DNA of 64,000 bases from positions 2,923,501 to 2,987,500 of the forward strand of contig NZ_CP051627.1 of the NCBI RefSeq assembly GCF_023208015.1, in the 5' to 3' direction. The notes beneath the pieces are model-generated. The model had not been told where the DNA came from and searched no databases. It saw only the letters and a program-made list of their open reading frames with translations. Position 1 is the stretch's first letter. The number at the start of each line of letters is the position of its first letter. This DNA is from Thermobifida alba (GTDB lineage Bacteria > Actinomycetota > Actinomycetes > Streptosporangiales > Streptosporangiaceae). Of this stretch, positions 1 to 8,341 are shown piece after piece. Position numbers and translations under genes: made by a program.

Positions 1-509
1 ACGAGGGACCACAGCAGGGTGCGCGGCTCCCCCGGCAGGGGCAGCGCGACGTGGGGGGCGCGGGCCTGTTCGGCGACCCCGGCCAGGGGTCCGCCGCGCG
101 GTCCCACGGCCGCGAACCGGCTTCCGCGGCGCACCGCCTCCATCGCCGTCCGCACCGTGGGGTCCGTCTCGTGGCCGGAACCGGCCGACACGGCGACGAC
201 GAGGTCGTGCGCCCCCACCCAGCCGGGCAGCCGGTGGCCGGTCACGGTGTGCACCGGGACCGGGCTGCCGGCCCCGCTCAGCGTCTCCAGCACGGCTCCG
301 GCGAACGCGGCGACCCCGGTGCCCACGACCACCACGGAACGCGGCCGCCCGTCGTCGGCGAGCGCCGCGAGACCGGACTCCGCCGCGGCGGTCCTGGCCT
401 GGCGCACCTGGGCCGCGGCCGTGGCGGTCTGGCGCAGCAGGCCGCCCCGGTCGAGGGCGGGATCGGTGCCCACGTCGTCGAGCCGGTACTCCTCGAACAC
501 GAATGCCAT
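1..509 (-). CDS. SIS-domain sugar isomerase-like protein (3' part outside window)
   Basis: The coding frame opens at an ATG at 509, preceded by an AGAGGGGAG ribosome site, and runs off the left edge, so only about 169 N-terminal residues are visible. Residues about 57-75 (RSVVVVGTGVAAFAGAV) and about 100-112 (LVVAVSAGSGHET) have the alternating strand/Gly-Ser pattern of an SIS phosphosugar-binding fold. The place downstream of manB and the Trm112-like gene matches M. tuberculosis Rv3256c, which lies between manA and manB. By that analogy it is a phosphoglucose/phosphomannose isomerase-related protein. The catalytic half is not in the window, so activity cannot be judged. It is the last visible gene of a minus-strand set running from 2776 to the left edge. 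Confidence 0.75.
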   Translation of the reverse strand, partial: MAFVFEEYRLDDVGTDPALDRGGLLRQTATAAAQVRQARTAAAESGLAALADDGRPRSVVVVGTGVAAFAGAVLETLSGAGSPVPVHTVTGHRLPGWVGAHDLVVAVSAGSGHETDPTVRTAMEAVRRGSRFAAVGPRGGPLAGVAEQARAPHVALPLPGEPRTLLWSL

Positions 510-585
510 GCCCCGCTCCCCTCTCGGTGCGCATGACCGGCCCGGGGCGAGCCGCCCCGGGCCGGTGGGCCGCACCGCGCCGGCG

Positions 586-762
586 TCATCTGATCTTGCG
601 CGCCTCGTCGACCAGCAGCACGGGAATCCCGTCCCGGATCGGGTAGGCCAGGCCGCTCTCGTCGCAGACCAGCTCACCGGCCTCCTCGTCCAGCCGCAGC
701 GGGGCCTTGCTCTGCGGGCAGGCCAGGATCTCCAGCAGCCACTCGTCGATCTTGGTGCTCAT
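586..762 (-). CDS. Trm112-family small protein
   Basis: A 58-residue protein read from an ATG at 762; the longer open frame upstream of it is a shadow of manB. It shows the Trm112/UPF0434 pattern: an N-terminal ILACPQSKAPL segment, a VCDESGLAYPIRDGIPVLL core and an acidic/basic tail. Bacterial members are small zinc-ribbon-like proteins of uncertain role; in eukaryotes and archaea Trm112 activates methyltransferases. Only two cysteines (residues 15 and 33) are present, so a full four-cysteine zinc site is lacking, as in many bacterial homologues. It sits between manB and the SIS-domain gene on the same strand and is probably cotranscribed with them. Confidence 0.85.
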   Translation of the reverse strand: MSTKIDEWLLEILACPQSKAPLRLDEEAGELVCDESGLAYPIRDGIPVLLVDEARKIR

Positions 763-806
763 GATTCGGGTCTTCCTTCTGTTGTCGGTTACGCCGTGCG
801 CGGCGG

Positions 807-2174
807 TCAGGCCCGGATGATCGCCAGGACCTCGTCGCGCAGCTTGGCCATGGACTCGACGTCGGGGGCCTCCACGTTGAGCCGCAGCAGCGGTTCGGTG
901 TTGGAGGCCCGCAGGTTGAACCAGCCTCCCGAGGCGAGTTCCACCGTCAGCCCGTCGAGGTGGTCCACGCTCACCACATCCTCGCGTCCGGCGAAGGCCG
1001 CCTCCACCGCGGCGGTGCGCTCGGCCTGGTCGGCGACCTCGGAGTTGATCTCTCCGGAGGCCGCGTACCGGGTGTACTCGGCGGTGATCTCCGACAGGGA
1101 CCGGTGGTCGGAGCCCAGCACCCGCAGCACGTGCATCGCGGCGAGCATGCCGGTGTCGGCCCTCCAGAAGTCCCGGAAGTAGTAGTGGGCCGAGTGCTCG
1201 CCGCCGAAGATCGCCCCCGTCTCGGCCATGGTGGTCTTGATGTAGGAGTGTCCGACCCGGGTGCGCACCGGGACACCGCCGTGCTCCGCCACGACCTCGG
1301 GGACCGCCCGGGAGGTGATCAGGTTGTGGATGATGGTCGCGCCCGGCTCCTTGGCGAGCTCCTGCACCGCGACCAGCGCGGTGATCGCCGACGGCGGGAC
1401 GGGCTCGCCGCGCTCGTCCACGACGAAGCAGCGGTCGGCGTCCCCGTCGAACGCCAGGCCGATGTCGGCCCCGGTCTCGCGGACCTTCGCCTGGAGGTCG
1501 ACGATGTTGGCGGGGTCCATCGGGTTGGCCGGGTGGTTGGGGAAGGTGCCGTCCAGTTCGAAGTAGAGCGGGACGATGTCCAGCGGAAGGGCGTCCAGCA
1601 GCTGGTCGCCCAGGACGGCGGGCACGGTGTGGCCGCCCATCCCGTTGCCCGCGTCCACCACGACCCTGAGCCGGCGGATGCCCGACAGGTCCACCAGGGA
1701 GCGCAGGTGCGCGGCGTAGTCGGCGAGCAGGTCGCGTTCGGTGATCGTCCCGGCGGGGCCGTCGTGGGCGGGAACGCCCTTCTCCGCGAGTTCGCGGATC
1801 TGCGCCAGCCCGGACTCCGCGCCGATCGGCGCGGCTCCGGCACGGCACATCTTGATCCCGTTGTACTGGGCGGGGTTGTGGCTGGCGGTGAACATGGCCC
1901 CGGGAACCCCCAGTTTGCCCGAGGCGAAGTAGAGCAGGTCGGTCGAGCCGAGGCCCGCCATGATCACGTTGCGCCCCTGCGCGCTGGCGCCCTCGGCGAA
2001 CGCCGCGGCCAGTTCTGGGGAGGAGGGACGCATGTCGTACGCGACGACGATCTCGTCGCCGTCGACGACGTGCGCGAACGCCGCCCCCACTGCCCGCGCG
2101 ACGTCCGCGTCGAGCGTTTCGGGGAAGACGCCCCGGATGTCGTATGCCTTGAAGATCTGACCGAGGTCACCCAC
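807..2174 (-). CDS. manB: Phosphomannomutase/phosphoglucomutase
   Basis: Interconverts the 6- and 1-phosphates of mannose (or glucose), feeding GDP-mannose or UDP-glucose synthesis for envelope glycans. The 455-residue length is normal for the alpha-D-phosphohexomutase family. Visible signatures are the YDIRG start (residues 11-15), the phosphoserine loop FTASHNPAQYNGIK with catalytic Ser98, the metal loop DGDADR (about 243-248), the sugar-binding loop GGEHSAH (about 324-330) and the C-terminal phosphate loop ASNTEPLLRL. Start is GTG at 2174 with GGAG about 7 bases upstream. Gene order (DUF3499, manB, Trm112-like, SIS protein) matches the mycobacterial manB (pmmA) neighbourhood. Whether mannose or glucose is preferred cannot be read from the sequence. 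Confidence 0.93.
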   Translation of the reverse strand: MGDLGQIFKAYDIRGVFPETLDADVARAVGAAFAHVVDGDEIVVAYDMRPSSPELAAAFAEGASAQGRNVIMAGLGSTDLLYFASGKLGVPGAMFTASHNPAQYNGIKMCRAGAAPIGAESGLAQIRELAEKGVPAHDGPAGTITERDLLADYAAHLRSLVDLSGIRRLRVVVDAGNGMGGHTVPAVLGDQLLDALPLDIVPLYFELDGTFPNHPANPMDPANIVDLQAKVRETGADIGLAFDGDADRCFVVDERGEPVPPSAITALVAVQELAKEPGATIIHNLITSRAVPEVVAEHGGVPVRTRVGHSYIKTTMAETGAIFGGEHSAHYYFRDFWRADTGMLAAMHVLRVLGSDHRSLSEITAEYTRYAASGEINSEVADQAERTAAVEAAFAGREDVVSVDHLDGLTVELASGGWFNLRASNTEPLLRLNVEAPDVESMAKLRDEVLAIIRA

Positions 2175-2356
2175 AGCAGCTCCGGAGGTGTCGATATGCG
2201 GCCGATGGTCAATGGCGCGGACCCCGGTGGGCCCGCAGGGTCAAACGTACAAGACGCCGGTTTCGCGCTGGGTGACCGAATCGGCACTGCGGCGGCGGTC
2301 CTGTCGCGGGCCCCCTGTCGGCCTCTGCTGTTCCGCCTCTCCAGTCGCGGGGGGAC

Positions 2357-2776
2357 TCAAACGTCCCGGGAGGGGCGGCGGGGCGTCCGGGGGTCGGGCC
2401 GCTCCTCGGGGTGGACCGGCTCGGAGCGGACCACGCGCAGGTGGCCGCGGCGGACCGTCTCGACTCCCTGGCCCGTGGGCGGGGGCTGCTGCGGCGCGGG
2501 GGGCCTGCGCCCCGCCTCGCGCACCGCGTTGGCGAGCGCTTCGAGGTCGTCGCTTCCGGGGCCGCCGGTGGAGGTGTCGGCGGGCAGCCGCACCACCTCC
2601 CAGCCGAGCGGCGCGGTCAGGCGGTCGGCGTGCATCGCGCACAGGTCGTAGCAGTGCGGTTCGACGTAGGCGGCGAGCGGGCCGAGCACCGCGGTGGAGT
2701 CCGCGTAGACATAGGTGAGCGTGAAGACTGCTGGCTGCCTGCACGCGGTGCGCGAACAGCGTCTGCTAACGCTCAC
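2357..2776 (-). CDS. DUF3499-family protein
   Basis: A 139-residue protein; I chose the GTG at 2776 because homologues begin with the SRRCSRTAC segment and an AGGAAAGGG site lies upstream. The N-terminal half carries CSRTAC and, about 35 residues later, CYDLCAMH, a pair of short cysteine motifs that looks like a metal-binding knuckle. The middle reads LTAPLGWEVVRL, typical of the DUF3499 family (M. tuberculosis Rv3258c). The C-terminal 60 residues are proline- and arginine-rich and probably disordered. Function is unknown. Conserved linkage to manB suggests a role connected with sugar-phosphate or envelope metabolism, but that is inference. It is probably the first gene of the manB set. Confidence 0.8.
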   Translation of the reverse strand: MSVSRRCSRTACRQPAVFTLTYVYADSTAVLGPLAAYVEPHCYDLCAMHADRLTAPLGWEVVRLPADTSTGGPGSDDLEALANAVREAGRRPPAPQQPPPTGQGVETVRRGHLRVVRSEPVHPEERPDPRTPRRPSRDV

Positions 2777-2900
2777 GAGGACAGACGGTATCCCTTTCCT
2801 GTCCGCTGCGCCACCTTCGCAGCACGGTGTCCACATCTGCCTGAGCGAAGCCGGACGCGTTGGGGTGTCCCCGGGGCTGCGCCGCGGGACGGTCATGGCT

Positions 2901-2914
2901 TAGGCTCGATGGTG
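2901..2914 (+). promoter_or_regulatory. Leaderless promoter -10 element
   Basis: TAGGCT at 2901-2906 lies 7 bases before a GTG that is in frame with the next gene. This fits the actinobacterial TANNNT -10 box of a leaderless transcript; no ribosome site precedes the GTG. No clear -35 element is visible. Confidence 0.6.
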
Positions 2915-3348
2915 TGCGACACTTGCACCTTAACCAATCGCAGGCCGGGCGGATACGACGCAGGGACCGCCGGGGTCGTGGAATCCGAGGCCCGCTGACG
3001 CCTCCGGAACTACCGGTCACACGCAGCAGAGCGCAGGTGTTCGACGATCTGGTCCTCGACGCGGTCGAACGCCTGGAACGGGTGTGGGCCCGAGAACTCG
3101 CCAACGTTGAATTCCTCGTCGAGGACGTGCCCCGGGTACCGCCCGGAGTGACCGCCGAGGACGGCATACCCTTCTCCAGGTTGGAGACGTCCAGGTCGGG
3201 GCGGGCACGCATCATCGTCTACCGGCGTCCCGTGGAGATCCGCACCAGGGACCCCGAGGAGATGGCCCTGCTCGTCTACGACACGGTGGTCGAGGAAGTC
3301 GCCAACCTGCTGGGGCTCGAACCGGAAACGGTCGACCCCGAAGCCTAG
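2914..3348 (+). CDS. Metallopeptidase-family protein lacking the zinc motif
   Basis: A 144-residue protein whose start I place at the leaderless GTG 2914; the open frame extends further upstream to a TTG at 2860. It contains the conserved RGRGIRGPLTPP segment, RARIIVYRRPVEIRTRD and a C-terminal VVEEVANLLGL helix. In active members of this zincin-like family that helix carries HExxH; here it reads EEVAN, so both histidines are missing and peptidase activity is unlikely. From memory, the M. tuberculosis counterpart Rv3259, in the same position between DUF3499 and whiB2, also lacks the motif. It diverges from the DUF3499 gene and converges on the DUF5719 gene, with a strong hairpin in between. 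Confidence 0.78.
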   Translation: MRHLHLNQSQAGRIRRRDRRGRGIRGPLTPPELPVTRSRAQVFDDLVLDAVERLERVWARELANVEFLVEDVPRVPPGVTAEDGIPFSRLETSRSGRARIIVYRRPVEIRTRDPEEMALLVYDTVVEEVANLLGLEPETVDPEA

Positions 3349-3363
3349 TCGGACCCGTTGACC

Positions 3364-3400
3364 GAGGGGAGCCGCCGCGGAGGACGCGGCCGCTCCCCTC
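3364..3400. terminator. GC hairpin terminator between convergent genes
   Basis: GAGGGGAGC (3364-3372) pairs perfectly with GCTCCCCTC (3392-3400), and an inner 6-bp GCCGCG/CGCGGC stem continues it after a single C/C mismatch. There is no U-tract. It lies between the stop codons of the genes ending at 3348 and 3426, so it could serve both strands. Confidence 0.75.
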
Positions 3401-3425
3401 TGTGCTGCGCGGGCGCGGCTCCCGG

Positions 3426-4844
3426 TCAGGGCACCACGGCGGTCAGGCTGTCGACCACCCGCGGCAGCGTCACCCGGGCGGGCGCGGGGGGCAGGGGCAG
3501 CACGCTGATCGTGTCGTCCACGGTCAGGACGCGGGCCGCGTACAGCGGGCCCCCGTCGGTGACCTCGACCACCCAGGCGGCCGTGCCGTCGGCGGGGTCG
3601 AGTTCGGGGACCGCGGTGGTGCCCGCCTCCACCGTGACGTTCAGCGGTTCGCCCCGGCCGCCGTCGGGGGCGACCGGGGTGAGGCTGACCGTCGCCGCCT
3701 CCTCGGGGGCGCCCAGCAGCAGGGTGTTCTCCGCGTCCTCGGGGCCCGGCGGGGCGACCGCGCGGGCGCCGTGGCCGACGGTGAGGGGTTCGGTGGCCGC
3801 GGTGTGGGCGGTGTCGTCGTCGGAGCGGCGGACGGACACCCCCACCACGACCGGATGGTCGGCGGTGACGACCAGCGTCGCGTCCCGGCTCTCCAGGGGG
3901 CCCTCCAGGCTCACCCGGGCCGACGCAGCCGGGGGCACCTCCACCTCGGCCAGCGTCTCGGCCGTCACCTCGCCGTCGGGGGTGAGCAGGCGGACCTGCG
4001 CGGTGGTGGGCTCGTCCGAGACGGCCGCGACGACGAGGCGCCGGTTGCCCCCGCCCCCGGGGACGCCGGGGACGACGTGGCTCGTGGCGGGGGCGGCCGT
4101 GGCGGGGACCCAGTCGGCGCCCTCCGCGGAGCGCTGCGCGTACAGCGCGGCCGCGACCCGGCCCGCGTTGGTGCGCACGTGGACCACGACCGCCTCGGCG
4201 TGCTCCACCAGGGGCAGCACCGACAGTTCCACCTCCGTGTGGCCCTCGACCGTGACGCCCCGGGTCTCCAGGGAGAAGGCGGGTCCGTCGGGGGCGTAGA
4301 GGTCCACGTTGACGGTGGCCGGCGTCTCGTCGATGTTGGCCAGGTGCAGCCGCAGATCCTCCAGTTCCGTGCCGCCGGGGGCCGCGAACCAGGTGCTGGA
4401 GGAGGGTTCGGCGCAGCGCACCTCGGTGACCGTGGCGTCGCCGGCGGTGGTCTGGGAGATCTCGGCTCCGGCGGCGAACGCGCCCTCGGCGCGCACCACG
4501 GTGCCGCTGTCGGTCTCCTCCGGCTCGTGCCGCCACGGCTGCCCGGCCTCCGGGGCCGGCCGGTCGCCGTCGGCGTCGGCGAGGTTGGGGGCGACGTCCA
4601 GGACGCCGTCGGCGGTCCCGTCCTCCGGGTCGGGGGCGTACCCGGCCACCAGGGTCCGGCGGTCCTCCCCCTGGGGGGTGGGGCACACCCGTGTGGTCGA
4701 CTCCACCGGGGCCAGCACCTCCTCGGCGTTCTCTCCGGGGGCGGGCAGCGCCGCCGCGGACAGGCGGGCCGCGCCGAACAGCGCGGCCAGCGCCACGACC
4801 ACCAAGAACAGCAGCGCGAAGCGGTTTTCGACGAGCAGCCTCAC
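3426..4844 (-). CDS. DUF5719-family secreted/anchored protein
   Basis: A 472-residue protein starting at GTG 4844, with GGAGGACC upstream; the start overlaps the stop of the glycosyltransferase gene as GTGA, which implies translational coupling. One hydrophobic segment (about residues 8-30, FALLFLVVVALAALFGAA) acts as a signal anchor. The rest is a long, soluble, beta-rich region with repeated ethylated-looking Val/Thr-rich strands (for example VNVDLYAPDG, RVAAALYAQRS, RVSLEGPLESRD) expected outside the membrane. This matches the actinobacterial DUF5719 family, which is regularly encoded next to a giant membrane glycosyltransferase upstream of whiB. Function is unknown; an accessory or extracellular partner of the glycosyltransferase is a reasonable inference. 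Confidence 0.8.
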   Translation of the reverse strand: MRLLVENRFALLFLVVVALAALFGAARLSAAALPAPGENAEEVLAPVESTTRVCPTPQGEDRRTLVAGYAPDPEDGTADGVLDVAPNLADADGDRPAPEAGQPWRHEPEETDSGTVVRAEGAFAAGAEISQTTAGDATVTEVRCAEPSSSTWFAAPGGTELEDLRLHLANIDETPATVNVDLYAPDGPAFSLETRGVTVEGHTEVELSVLPLVEHAEAVVVHVRTNAGRVAAALYAQRSAEGADWVPATAAPATSHVVPGVPGGGGNRRLVVAAVSDEPTTAQVRLLTPDGEVTAETLAEVEVPPAASARVSLEGPLESRDATLVVTADHPVVVGVSVRRSDDDTAHTAATEPLTVGHGARAVAPPGPEDAENTLLLGAPEEAATVSLTPVAPDGGRGEPLNVTVEAGTTAVPELDPADGTAAWVVEVTDGGPLYAARVLTVDDTISVLPLPPAPARVTLPRVVDSLTAVVP

Positions 4845-7800
4845 GTGGACGGTCCTCCTCGCTGTCGGCCGTGCCGCCGACCGCGGCGGCCGCGGCCCGC
4901 ACGACGGGTCCCCTCGGCGGCGCGGCGGGCTCCTCCGCCGGCGCGGCCGCGCGGCCGTCGGGGCCGCAGAGCCGGCTGGGCCGCCTGCTCCCGCAGGTCC
5001 TCCTCGGTCTTGGCGCCGGGCAGTGCCAGGGCCACCGCCACGGCGACCAGGACCACCTGGACGGCGAGCCAGATCCGGCGGGCCGGTCCGGCGTGGGTGA
5101 GGACCAGTTGTCCGCCCTGGGCGGGCAGGGTGAACTCCTGCATTCCCCACTCGGTGGCGGAGCCGGTGAGTTCGGTGCCGTCCAGGGTCGCCCGCCAACC
5201 GCTCCGGGCGGGTTCGGCCAGCAGCAGACGGCGCCCCTCGGGACCGGAGGGGATGTCGACCGCGGCCTCCACGGGACCGGATGCGAGCACGGTCGGTTCG
5301 GCGTCCTCTCCCGGCGGGACGATGCGCAGCCGCCCGGTCTCCTCCAGCAGCCGCCACAGCGCGAAGTCCTCGGTGAGCTGGAGGCGTTCCAGGCCGGGCA
5401 GGGCGTCGACGGTGTCCACCAGCGTGCGGTCCACGGAGTCGCCCACCGTGGGGGCCGGGACCACGAGGTAGCGGATGCCGAAGTCGGCGAGCGCCGCCGC
5501 CTCGTCGCCGCCGCGTCCGGCCACCAGCGCGGCCACGACCTCGCCGAGGCGGGCGTCGACGGCCGGATCGGGGGGGATCTGGGGTTCGCCGAGGCGGGGC
5601 GGGCGTCCGCGCAGCACGGTGTAGCTGACCGCCCCGTCCTCCCGGGGGGCGATGACCAGGGTGCGGGGCTGGGTGCCGTCGGCGCTCACCGACTCCAGGA
5701 AGGGCGGCAGGGAGGGCGGGGCGTTCCCGGTGAGCGGCCCCTCCACGCCGTGCCACATCCACAGCCCGGCCGCCGACACCGGCGTGGTCAGCGCCAGCAG
5801 CGCCACCGTCGCCGCGAACAGCCTGCGGTGCCAGCCCAGCCGCCACAGGTCGCTGAAGGACTGCGCGGCGGTGGCCGCCGACAGCAGCACGGCGGTGGAG
5901 GCGAAGGCGAGCGCCACCCCGGGCCAGGGCGTGGTGTCCTCGGTCGCCGACAGCGACAGCGGGAGCCGGCTGACCAGGATGGCGATGAGGATGCCGAAGA
6001 GGGCGACGCACCAGCCGACGGCCACCAGCATCCGGTTGCGGCGCAGCAGCAGGGCGCACAGCGCGGCGGCGACGAACCCGCCGGTGACCCACAGCGGCGG
6101 GGTCCCGGGGCCGCCCGGGGAGAGCAGCAGCAGGGCTTCGGCGGACAGCCGCGGGTTGACGATCTCGGAGCGGTTGATCCCCGCCTCCAGCAGCCACAGC
6201 GACGGGCGGCGGAACAGTTCCAGCGTCCACGGCAGCAGCAGCACCAGCGGGGTGGCCAGGCTGATGGCCAGGCTGACGCGCAGGCGGCGGCCGACGTGTC
6301 CGAAGGCGACCGCGATGAGCACCCCGGTGACCAGGGACAGCACCCACACCAACGGCACGAACGCCATGAGCAGGGCCAGGAGGAGGCCGAGCGCCCAGGC
6401 TGCGCGGCGGGACCGGCGGGGGTTGAGCGTGAGCACGCTGGTGACGAGCAGGCCCAGGACCGGGAAGAGCGCGTGGACCAGTGCGGTGCCGACGCGTCCC
6501 TGTGAGATCGCTCCGGTGGCCACGGGCAGCAGCGCGTAGGAGGCCGCCATCCACAGTTGGGCGGGGCGGTAGCGCAGCACCCGGCGGGCCAGCTGGTAGG
6601 CGGTGAACCCGGCCAGCGGCACGCAGCCGAGCAGGACCGCGAGGACCGCCAGCCACGGCTTGCCCAGGGCGAGGGTGGACAGCAGCGCGAGCACGGCGAG
6701 GTAGGGCGGGGCCACGGCGTCGGAGCCGACTCCGATGTCGTGCCAGCTGGCCAGGTACATCGCCCACAGGTCCGAGGCGCTGCCCCACACGGGCGGCAGG
6801 GCGCCTCCGGCGAGCCGGTCGCCCAGCAGCAGGGAGCGTCCGGCGACGAGGGAGACCACGGTCAGGCCCGTGATCAGCAGCACGGCGGGGTTGGTGATGG
6901 CCCGGCGCAGCAGTCCGGTGTCGTCGCGCAGCGGGTCGTCGTCGTCCTCGGCGCGGGGGGCCACGGTGACCGCCTGGTGCCGTCCCGCGCCGTCCAGGGG
7001 GGTGGGGTCGCCGCTGAGCAGGTTGGCCACGGCCTCGGTGAACTGGCGCAGTGCCACGCCGCGCGCCATGAACGGCCGGATCGCGCTGTAGGTGCGGCGG
7101 CGGCCTCTGCGCCGCCTGATCCTGGCCCGCAGCAGCCGGAACGGCATCACGAAGAACACCGAGGTGATGGCCGCCGCCTCGTCGAGGGCGTTGGCGGGCT
7201 GCTTGGCGACCAGGTAGGTGAGCACGCGCAGGGCCGAGGCGAAGGAGTTGCGCAGCAGCGCGGCCAGCATCGCCCCCGCGGGCAGGTTGGCGAGGAGGAC
7301 GTAGAGGGCGTTGCGCCGGTCGATGCGGCGCGGGTGGTCGCTGGTGGCGTGGATGCGGCGCCGACGGCGTGCGGCGGCCTCGGCGTGGTAGGCGACGGCG
7401 TCGGTGACGATGAGGACCCGGTGGCCCGCGCCGCCCACCCGCCAGCAGAAGTCGATGTCGTCGCGGAACAGTCGCAGGGAGCGGTCGAACCCGCCGAGTT
7501 CCTCCCACACGTCCCGGCGGATCAGCATGCCGGCGCTGGAGACCGCGAGGACCTGGCGGGTGCCGTCGTGCTGTCCGTGGTCGAACTCCGAGGTCTCCAG
7601 TCCGGTCTCCCGGCGCCCCGCACCGTCGATGGTGACGCCGACCTCCACCAGGAGTCTGCGGTCGAACCAGTCGCGGAGCTTGGGCCCCAGGACGGCGGCG
7701 CGGGGGTTGTCGTCGGCCGCGGCGAGGAGCTGGGCGAGGGCGTCCGGTTCGGGGGTGCAGTCGTCGTGGATCAGCCAGATCCACTCGACGCTCCCCTCGC

Positions 7801-8080
7801 CTCCGCCGAGCCGGGAACGGGAGCGCGGGTGGTCCAGGGCCGCCTGGACGGCCTCTCCGTAACCGGTGTTGCGGGGCAGGGTGAGGATCGACTCGGAGTT
7901 GATGTACTCGGCGAGGATGGCGCCGCTGCGGTCACGGCTTCCGGTATCCACTCCGATGACCCGCTGCACCGGTCGGGTCTGGGAGCGGACCGCTTCCAGC
8001 GTCTCGGGCAGCCAACGGGCGCCGTCGTGGGTGACGACGACGGCGGTGACGATGTGCCGGGCGGAATCGAGGGGTAACAC
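4841..8080 (-). CDS. Large membrane glycosyltransferase, family 2
   Basis: A 1079-residue fusion. Residues about 10-260 form a GT-A family 2 domain: VVVTHDGARWL start, nucleotide-binding DTGSRD, acidic IHDDCTP (Asp106/Asp107) and FRDDIDFCWR near the acceptor site. About a dozen hydrophobic segments follow from residue about 300 to 760, then a long outside-type region and a final hydrophobic helix near residue 1000 (VQVVLVAVAVALAL). This layout suggests a cytoplasmic transferase built into a polytopic membrane protein that makes or exports a lipid-linked glycan. Start is GTG 8080, with only a weak GAGG upstream. It overlaps the DUF5719 gene by 4 bases. The substrate is unknown. Confidence 0.85.
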   Translation of the reverse strand: MLPLDSARHIVTAVVVTHDGARWLPETLEAVRSQTRPVQRVIGVDTGSRDRSGAILAEYINSESILTLPRNTGYGEAVQAALDHPRSRSRLGGGEGSVEWIWLIHDDCTPEPDALAQLLAAADDNPRAAVLGPKLRDWFDRRLLVEVGVTIDGAGRRETGLETSEFDHGQHDGTRQVLAVSSAGMLIRRDVWEELGGFDRSLRLFRDDIDFCWRVGGAGHRVLIVTDAVAYHAEAAARRRRRIHATSDHPRRIDRRNALYVLLANLPAGAMLAALLRNSFASALRVLTYLVAKQPANALDEAAAITSVFFVMPFRLLRARIRRRRGRRRTYSAIRPFMARGVALRQFTEAVANLLSGDPTPLDGAGRHQAVTVAPRAEDDDDPLRDDTGLLRRAITNPAVLLITGLTVVSLVAGRSLLLGDRLAGGALPPVWGSASDLWAMYLASWHDIGVGSDAVAPPYLAVLALLSTLALGKPWLAVLAVLLGCVPLAGFTAYQLARRVLRYRPAQLWMAASYALLPVATGAISQGRVGTALVHALFPVLGLLVTSVLTLNPRRSRRAAWALGLLLALLMAFVPLVWVLSLVTGVLIAVAFGHVGRRLRVSLAISLATPLVLLLPWTLELFRRPSLWLLEAGINRSEIVNPRLSAEALLLLSPGGPGTPPLWVTGGFVAAALCALLLRRNRMLVAVGWCVALFGILIAILVSRLPLSLSATEDTTPWPGVALAFASTAVLLSAATAAQSFSDLWRLGWHRRLFAATVALLALTTPVSAAGLWMWHGVEGPLTGNAPPSLPPFLESVSADGTQPRTLVIAPREDGAVSYTVLRGRPPRLGEPQIPPDPAVDARLGEVVAALVAGRGGDEAAALADFGIRYLVVPAPTVGDSVDRTLVDTVDALPGLERLQLTEDFALWRLLEETGRLRIVPPGEDAEPTVLASGPVEAAVDIPSGPEGRRLLLAEPARSGWRATLDGTELTGSATEWGMQEFTLPAQGGQLVLTHAGPARRIWLAVQVVLVAVAVALALPGAKTEEDLREQAAQPALRPRRPRGRAGGGARRAAEGTRRAGRGRRGRRHGRQRGGPST

Positions 8081-8283
8081 TGCTGGTGGTCGCCTCAGGA
8101 GTTTGCAAAATGGACAAAAAGGCTATTGCGGTCAGGTCGCTATCGGAGGATCACGATACGCCACTCGCACCCCCCGTGCGGCTTCGCTGTCCACAGGTTC
8201 CCCCGGTCGCCGGGGCGGGGCCGCCCGCACCCCGCCGGGAGGGCCGGTGCTCCCCCGGAAAGCCCGGAAGGTAAACAATTGAC

Positions 8284-8326
8284 AAAAAAGGCGTGCGCCC
8301 CGGATAAAAAAACCGAGACGCACACC
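8284..8326 (-). terminator. whiB: Rho-independent terminator of whiB
   Basis: On the minus strand, GGTGTGCG (8326-8319) pairs with CGCACGCC (8297-8290) with one G-T wobble. The 21-base loop is T-rich and a run of six T follows the stem (8289-8284). It begins 16 bases past the whiB stop and is the only hairpin with a proper U-tract that I found in this window. Confidence 0.75.
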
Positions 8327-8341
8327 GTACTGCGCTGTGGC

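Noticed and set aside
19-1182. Long plus-strand open frame over the SIS-domain and manB genes
   Set aside because: It is antisense to well-recognised genes and has low-complexity Arg/Ser/Thr/Pro content typical of shadow frames in GC-rich DNA.
3426-7784. A single 1452-residue minus-strand open frame
   Set aside because: Only its last 472 codons are a real protein (DUF5719); the rest is the wrong frame of the glycosyltransferase gene. A GTGA overlap shows two genes, not a fusion.
8279-8308. TTGACA with an 18-base spacer and GATAAA on the plus strand, a possible antisense promoter into whiB
   Set aside because: Both boxes fall inside the U-tract and loop of the whiB terminator hairpin, which explains the A-rich sequence better.
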